Source of the DNA: Hydrangea macrophylla
Taxonomy: Eukaryota > Streptophyta > Magnoliopsida > Cornales > Hydrangeaceae
Assembly (NCBI GenBank): GCA_033977485.1
Contig: CM066989.1
Span: 97,855,887-97,919,886, forward strand
Reading direction: 5' to 3'
Length of the DNA stretch: 64,000 nt
The notes under the pieces are model-generated. The model saw only the letters and a list, made by a program, of their open reading frames with translations. It made no database searches and was not told where the DNA came from. Shown piece by piece: positions 57,874-64,000 of this stretch (positions are counted from its first letter, which is position 1; each line of letters begins with the position of its first letter). The position numbers and the translations under genes are program-made.

Positions 57874-59864
57874 TATAACACCCGCACCCGCGGTTTATAT
57901 TTAATATTGCTTTAGCATGCATAATCATGAGTTAATGTTAAATAATGTGTTATGTGACACTTATTGGAGGTGGGATTGGCCCACTAAGTTAATTATGGGT
58001 GTCTAGTTGGGAGCCCAGTTGTTGCCAGTATGGCAATCCCAAGCTGGGATATGTGTTAGTGGGTCCCAGTTGGATGGGACATTAAATGTGGAATACCCTA
58101 TGTGCCTAAATGTTTATTAAGGCTTAAATGATTTATTGTTTTATTGTTAATATTATCATGTTATTAGATAGTGACCACTTTTGGGGTCAATTAGGGATAC
58201 CTTTGTGAGCACGAATTGAACACGTTACATAATTAGTAGGCTAATTAGCAACTTCATATAATTATATGGGGTCACTTATGGGACCCATGCGAGACGTAGA
58301 CAAACACCAATATATGTTTGAGATAGTTTTAGTATATTTTCATAATTAGTAGGGGTGTAATCACAAAACTAGCAAACTGTGGTGGGTCTCATAATAAAAA
58401 TGCAAAAGTGTGTTTAGTATATATTAAAAGAAGATCAAATCTTCTTCTTCACAGTAGCTTGCCGACTAAAATTAGGAGAAGTTCGAGCACGGGTTTCATC
58501 AACGTTCTCAACGACGATTGACGCGCCTAACGACGTCGGCTTTTAAAATAGGCTTTATATTCGGATTCCCAGAGGTGAGTCTAATCTATTGGTGCTAATT
58601 TTATTGAGTTCTATGACAGCTTTTCCGCGACCCTTTTTGGGGTTTAAGCTCATAACTTGTAATTTATGTATAGGATTTGTACCTGGTTCTAGTAGGACTT
58701 TAATTTCACAATTAGGAGTGAAACCCAAGAGGTGAGTGATGTTAATTCTGATATTTGGATGATTTTCATGTTGGGTTCAATTGTGATGCCAAACCATGCC
58801 TAATTAGCTTAATTCAGTTTATTTAGTTTATTATTGGGCAAAATTCATGTGGCTAAATTAGGCCCAATTTATTTGTGAAAGCACGGTGTAATGATTAAAT
58901 TAGCATGTTGAGTTGCTTATTTGGGTCAATGGAAATTGCTAGTTCTATACCACCATGAGGTAATCATTGTGGTGACGACCACGGCCGCCAGAGGCCTATG
59001 GGACCGCACGTGTGAGGGCGTGGGTCATGACTAGTCACTTGGGCTTGGGGAGTGGAGCCGCGGGTTAGCCGGTAGTGGTGGGAGTGAACTAGTAATTACC
59101 GGAGACTATTGTTCTTTGTAATATGTTGAATTGAGCGTGTTTATTATCCATATTCATGATTGGCATTGCTCACAAGCATATATCTTATATATTGTAGTGG
59201 TTATTGAATAACCATCGTAGGTGATCGCGGCGAGGAATCGGGGAAGTGAGCTGGGAGGTGGCGTGACTAGCTTATGGGTTTTGGGAGGAGTTGTAACCTT
59301 ATTAATAGTTACTTGGTTTTTTAGTTCTAAACTTGTAATATGTTTGTAATTAGTTTAAACTCGGGAATAGTGTATGTTATATTTTGGGTTGGCAAGACTT
59401 GTGTAATATTTCTAGTTAAGCTTTATATTTTAGTTGGGTCATTAACTCATGCAATAACCTGCCCGTATAATTTAGCTCTTGTTTTATAAGAGTTTTGGGT
59501 TTCCTAAGTGTTGAGTGGGGTTGGTTGTAAATGGTTATATTTGGTATTTTATTAAAAATGTTTAAAAACTTTTGCTTCAACTTGGAAGCTCATGTTTGTG
59601 ACTTTGATTTTATTCTAAATGGTTCAAAGCATTAATGTTGATCTCAACTTGTGATTTGGTACTATTATTTGAGAATTTACTAGCTGCTATAACAGGGTTT
59701 TTGGCTGATTGCTAAGACGGGATTTTGCATTTTTTTTTCTTCGTGGTTGAGCTTCTTTGGTTTAAGCTTATTTTAAACTTATTTTGGAACTTTAATCACT
59801 TGTGTAGGGCCTGGGTGGCGTGCCACGTGTCCTAGAATCGTTTGGGCGGTTTCGGGGCATGACA
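57874..59864 (+). repeat. 5' LTR of the gypsy element
   Basis: 1991 bp from TATAACACCCG to CGGGGCATGACA. The first bases are TA instead of TG, apparently mutated. AGAG|GTGAG at 58575 is the donor-like motif shared with the other LTRs. A TATATATTAAAA stretch at about 58418 may be the TATA box. No palindrome cluster is visible in this LTR. Confidence 0.88.
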
Positions 59865-59869
59865 TTCAG

Positions 59870-59881
59870 TGGTATCAAAGC
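59870..59881 (+). promoter_or_regulatory. Primer binding site of the gypsy element
   Basis: TGGTATCAAAGC, five bases after the LTR, initiator tRNA-Met type. Confidence 0.85.
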
Positions 59882-60053
59882 GAGGTTTAGGCTTAGAACC
59901 TTGGGTACGAGAGACGACGATTGAGAGTACGTGTAGATAATGAGCATGTAGATGCATTTCATGAATGCATATGAATAATTGTTACTATGTTGTTATATAA
60001 CATGTTGGCATAGCATGCAATATATTTATGGCAATTGACTGACAGGTAAGAAA

Positions 60054-61042
60054 ATGGATCATAATCGGGAACGTTCACCTCATTCGAGGATGGACCACCT
60101 AGAAGATGTGGTAAGCAATTTTATAAGGGCAGTAAGTGATCAGATGGGACGTGATAGACCTGCAAACCCACAACCACGAGTCGAACGGGGAGTTATTGAA
60201 CAATTTTATAAAAGGAAACCAAGTCAGTTTGATGGAAACCCAGATCCATCACAAGCCGACCATTGGGTAATGGATATGGAACATATCTTTTGGACGGTGG
60301 AATGTACAGATGGGGAGAAGATAATGTGTGTTACTGATACTTTGAAAGGTGAAGCCCAGAACTGGTGGGTAAATGTGATTGAGCAAGGGGCACCTGAGAC
60401 CGAGAACAGATTTGTGAAAGTTTTCTATAAGCGGTATTTTCAGCATCTGTTAAGACACAGATGGGGCGAGAGTTTGCAAACTTGCAACAAGGAGATATGA
60501 CAGTAAATGAGTATGCAGCCAAGTACAACAGTTTACTCCAATTTGCACATCGAACAGTACCAAGGGAAGTGGATAAGGCACGAAAATTTGAAGAAGGATT
60601 ACGGGATAATATTAGAAGCCGAGTGGATACACATCAACTTCAAAAAGTTGCTGATGTACAAGATGTTGCCTTGATAGCATAAAGAGATATTGGCAAGTAC
60701 AAACAAAGCCAACAAAATAAGCGGCCAGCTAAGGGAAAAGGCAAAGGACAAGCTCTCTTTAAGAAGCCATTCTTGCGAGGTTCTGGTTCTAGCTCGGGAG
60801 TCCAAAAGGGAAGTTCCTTATCTGGGGAGAGTCACCCATTATGTCCAACGTGTAATCATCAGCATTGGGGAGTATGCCACTTGACACTAGTGTGCAATAT
60901 TTGCAGGCAAAAGGGCCATATAGCGAGGAATTGCCCACAATCTCGAACTCAGAGTACAGGGAGCATAAATCCAGACATGAGAGGAAAATGCTTTGAATGT
61001 GGACAGTCTGGACATCAAGCAAAAGATTGCCCAACAAGATGA
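60054..61042 (+). pseudogene. Gypsy gag with zinc knuckles, broken
   Basis: ATG at 60054 (MDHNRERSPHSRMDHLEDV). Retrotrans_gag motifs: FYKRKPSQFDGNPDPSQADH, KGEAQNWWVNV and, in another frame from 60461, FANLQQGDMTVNEYAAKY and KFEEGLRDNIR. A stop at 60680-60682 precedes the Lys-rich linker. Cys motifs follow: [26 protein letters not shown] and [14 protein letters not shown]. The frame shift is near 60455-60500. Confidence 0.92.
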
Positions 61043-61172
61043 CAGCGAGGGACAGGTTCTGTGGCTTCAACTAGAGCAAAACCAGGGATAAGTGTGAATA
61101 AGGGAAAAGGGCCAGAACAAAGACAAGGAAGGTATTTCCGTCTAACACCGAGGGCCGCAAGCTACTGATTTC

Positions 61173-61505
61173 GTGGTATCAAGTGCATTACTGATTTGCT
61201 CACACCCGACATATATTTTAATAGATTCAGGGTCAACACATTCTTTTGTTGCACATGAATTTGTTAAACACTTAGACAACATGTCAGAACCTTTATGGTT
61301 TAATTTGTCAATATCGTTACCCTTAAGTAAACCTATGGTGACTTCATCAATATTTAAAGCATGTGATATCAGGGTAAATGACCGGGTTTTGACAGTGAAT
61401 TTAATTCCATTGGCCATTAATTATTTTGATGTGATTTTGGGCATGGATTGGTTGTCCGCGAACCAAAATACAATCGATTGTGAACATAAAATAGTTACTT
61501 TTTGA
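61173..61505 (+). pseudogene. Gypsy aspartic protease
   Basis: ILIDSGSTHSFVAHEF carries the D-S-G active site, and FDVILGMDWLSANQNTIDC is the typical retropepsin end of plant gypsy elements. The domain itself is open but is separated by stops from gag (61042) and RT (61505). Confidence 0.9.
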
Positions 61506-61508
61506 ACA

Positions 61509-63055
61509 ATGGGACAAGGGGAGTTTAGTTTTCAGGGAACTAGTGTTGTAGCACCACCATATTTGGTTTCAGCAATTCGGGCAGGCAAATTGTTGAAACA
61601 AGGTTGTCGGGGGTTCTTATATTCAATAATTGAGACACGGGTCACAGGGACTAAAGTAGAAGATATTTCAATTGTACGAGAGTTCCTAGATGTCTTTCCT
61701 GAAGATCTACCTGATGTACTAGTTGAGCAAGAAATTGAATTTACGATTAAAGTAGCCTCAGGGTCTCAACCAGTATCAAAAACACCGTACAGAATGGCAC
61801 CGGTGGAGTTGAAAGAACTGAAGATTCAATTACAAGATCTTCTAGATAAGGGATTCATTCGACCTAGTGTATCGCCATGGGGTCCACCAGTTTTGTTTGT
61901 TAAAAAGTAAGACGGGACTATGAGGATGTGTATTGATTATCGAGAACTCAACAAGTTAACTATCAAGAACAAATATCCGTTGCCTAGAATTGATGACTTG
62001 TTTGATCAACTTCAAGGAGCCCAAGTCTTTTCTAAGATTGATCTGCGATCGGGTTACCATCAATTAAATTCAAGGAAGAGGATGTGGAGAAGACAGCATT
62101 CAGGACCCGTTATGGTCATTATGAATTTCATGTTATGCCTTTTGGAGTTACGAACGCACCGGCAGCATTTATGGATTTGATGAATCGAGTATTCAAAGAC
62201 TATCTAGATGAGTTTGTAATTGTCTTCATAGATGATATCTTAATATATTCCAAGAGTGTAAAAGATCACGAGAGGCATCTACGGTTGGTTCTACAACGAC
62301 TCCGTGAAAAGAAGTTGTTCGGAAAGTTGAAGAAATGTGAATTTTGGTTAACTGAGATAGCATTCTTGGGGCACATGATATCAAAAGAGGGGGTATCGGT
62401 AGATCCACAAAAGATTGAAGCTGTGGCCAATTGGAAACCATCGACAAGTGTGCCAGAAGTACGAAGCTTCTTGGGATTAGCTGGATATTACCGAAGGTTC
62501 GTGGAAAATTTTTCAAGAATTGCGATGCCAATGACACAACTTATGCGAAAAGATGTTCCTTTTGTTTGGAGTCCAGAGTGTGAAGAAAGTTTTGTTGAAT
62601 TGAAGACTCGTTTAATGACAGCACCTATATTGACTATTCCTTCGGGTACTGAGGGGTTTGTGATATACAATGATGCTTCATATCGGGGCCTAGCTTGTGT
62701 ATTGATGCAAAACAACAAGGTGATTGCATATGCCTCACGACAATTGAGGCCACATGAGGTGAATTACCCAACACATGATCTTGAGTTAGCGGCAGTTATC
62801 TTTGCTTTGAGGATTTTGAGGCATTATCTCTATGGGGAAAAGTGCAAAATCTACACTGATCATAAAAGTTTAAAGTATTTATTTACACAGCAGAATTTGA
62901 ATATGAGGCAGAGAAGGTGGTTGGAATTAATGAAGTATTATGATTAAACAATCCAGTATCATTCAGGGAAAACTAATGTGGTGGCCGATGCGTTGAGTCG
63001 AAAGTTAACAAATAACTTGGCCTATACTTTGACTTCACAAGAAAAGTTAATTTGA
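61509..63055 (+). pseudogene. Gypsy reverse transcriptase and RNase H
   Basis: VREFLDVFPEDLPD and SKTPYRMAPVELKELK open [22 protein letters not shown] and [11 protein letters not shown] follow after a stop at 61908-61910. A frameshift near 62065 moves on to [30 protein letters not shown] and the catalytic FIDDILIYS. RNase [34 protein letters not shown] and [13 protein letters not shown]. Stops at 62945-62947 and 63053-63055 end the region. Catalytic Asp pairs look intact. Confidence 0.94.
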
Positions 63056-63058
63056 GAA

Positions 63059-63967
63059 ATGAAGCAGCTAAAGTTGGAGGTGATTCCAGAAACCAGAGGT
63101 ACTTTAATGTCATACATTATTGCACAACAGTTCCTTATTGATGAAATTCGAGCTAAACAACTTCAAGATCCAACATTGATGAAGATTCATGATGAAATAT
63201 CTAAGAGTAAGCAGTCAGAATTTACTTTTGAGAATGATATGCTAAAATTCAAGAATCGGGTTTGTGTACCCAATATAGATGGTATCAAGGAAGTAATTTT
63301 GGAAGAGGCACACAATACGAAGTACTTAATCCATCTGGGTAGTACTAAGATGTATCGTGACTTACGGGAAATCTATTGGTGGTTAGGGATAAAACGGGAA
63401 GTAGCTAAGCACGTGGCAAAGTATGTAGCTTGTCAGAGGGTAAAGGAGGAACACCAAAAACCAGCGGGAAAATTGGAACCACTATCTATACCAGAGTGGA
63501 AATGGGAAAAATATCACAATGGACTTTGTGGGAGGTTTACCGAGGTCTAGGAAATCAAATGACAGTGTATGGGTAATCGTTGATTGATTGACCAAGTCGG
63601 CACTTTTTCTACCGATTAAGACCAATGATCCGAAGAATTAGCTGAGTTATATGTTCAAGAAATTTTGAGACTTCATGGAGTTCCAATATCTATAGTCTCA
63701 GATCGAGATAGTGCATTTACATCAAGATTTTGGCAAGGTATGCAGAGAGCAATGGGTACAAGATTGAGTTTTAGTATAGTTTTTCATCCTCAAACCGATG
63801 GACAATCAGAGCGTGTGATTCAAATACTAGAAGATATGCTTCGACTTTGTGTTTTGGATTTCAAAGGTGATTGGGAAGAGCAATTGCCATTAGCTGAATT
63901 TGCGTATAATAATAGTTATCAATCCAGTATTGGGATGGCGCCTTTTGAGGCTTTATATGGGCGTAAG
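63059..63967 (+). pseudogene. Gypsy integrase, truncated by insertion
   Basis: The HHCC region reads HLGSTKMYRDLREIYWWLG then KHVAKYVACQRVKEEHQ, where one of the two zinc Cys seems replaced by Tyr. The core is frameshifted near 63510. The second Asp is in IVSDRDSAFTSRFW and the Glu in DGQSERVIQILEDMLR. FAYNNSYQSSIGMAPFEALY ends the visible part, and the coding sequence breaks at 63968. Confidence 0.92.
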
Positions 63968-64000
63968 TGTAATACCCCGTATTTTTAGGTATAGATCCCT
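63968..64000 (+). mobile_element. Start of another LTR of the gag-only family
   Basis: TGTAATACCCCGTATTTTTA and the following AGGTATAGATCCCT match the first bases of LTRs 1-3 of the array (TGTAATACCCTGTATTTTCA) with a few changes. It begins exactly where integrase stops. The expected target copy is GTAAG (63963-63967). Only 33 bp are visible. Confidence 0.75.

Larger units (their letters stand above)
57874..63967 (+). mobile_element. Ty3-gypsy retrotransposon, interrupted and broken
   Basis: 5' LTR, primer site, gag with knuckles, protease, RT, RNase H and integrase in gypsy order (integrase after RNase H). Stops and frameshifts occur in every domain group. The integrase core is cut at 63968 by another LTR. 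Anything further (integrase end, possible chromodomain, 3' LTR) is beyond the window. The RT and integrase style is that of plant chromovirus-type gypsy elements (Tekay/Del-like), but without the chromodomain this is only likely. Confidence 0.92.

Overview
The window looks like a transposon-rich plant nuclear genome, most likely a eudicot. The one intact host gene has plant-type GT-AG introns and encodes a SYP2-clade (SYP22/VAM3-like) Qa-SNARE. The retrotransposons are plant-type Ty1-copia and Ty3-gypsy elements primed by initiator tRNA-Met. The species cannot be named from the sequence. By rough count about three quarters of the window is mobile DNA, mostly nested.

Layout. 1-2459: 5' end of a minus-strand gypsy-type element, a 2.1-kb LTR. 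2460-5655: host DNA with a ~517-bp tandem duplication and the last exon of a CRPK1-like receptor-like cytoplasmic kinase. 5661-30089: a minus-strand copia element (own length ~4.8 kb, TSD AAAAG) split by two insertions. One is a gag-only gypsy-type array at 10070-26129 (TSD TTGAA) with the order LTR-gag-LTR-gag-LTR; its first LTR holds a solo LTR of another family (10712-13197, TSD ATATG). The other is a hAT transposon at 26359-29917 inside the copia 5' LTR. 30122-30720: decayed relative of the array LTR. 32781 to about 37140: deleted minus-strand copia. 37687-44358: plus-strand copia with TSD GAAAT. 46661-52054: SYP22-like gene, seven exons, with Tourist-like MITEs in its introns. 52766-55265: non-autonomous hAT element (TSD CTCAAAAG) carrying a fragment that resembles a peroxisomal enoyl-CoA delta-isomerase gene. 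About 57185-57872: long inverted-repeat element. 57874-63967: plus-strand gypsy element with gag, PR, RT/RH and part of INT. At 63968 the integrase is cut by the start of another LTR of the gag-only family.

Most unusual signal. Several LTR families carry arrays of a 10-bp perfect palindrome with a TCGA core, repeated at about 20 bp (two helical turns). In the gag-only family it is CAATCGATTG, including six sites at exactly 20-bp steps in each of three LTRs. In the 5' gypsy LTR it is CAGTCGACTG, in pairs 20-21 bp apart. In the solo LTR it is GGATCGATCC, in a comparable place near the LTR 3' end. The palindrome differs between families while the layout recurs. I know of no described function; binding by a dimeric protein or pairing of the RNA leader are hypotheses.

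How the genes work together: the host genes are not a functional cluster. SYP22 (vacuolar/prevacuolar membrane fusion) and the kinase exon are unrelated neighbours separated by transposons. All transposon coding regions seen here are broken by stops, frameshifts or deletions, so none looks autonomous.
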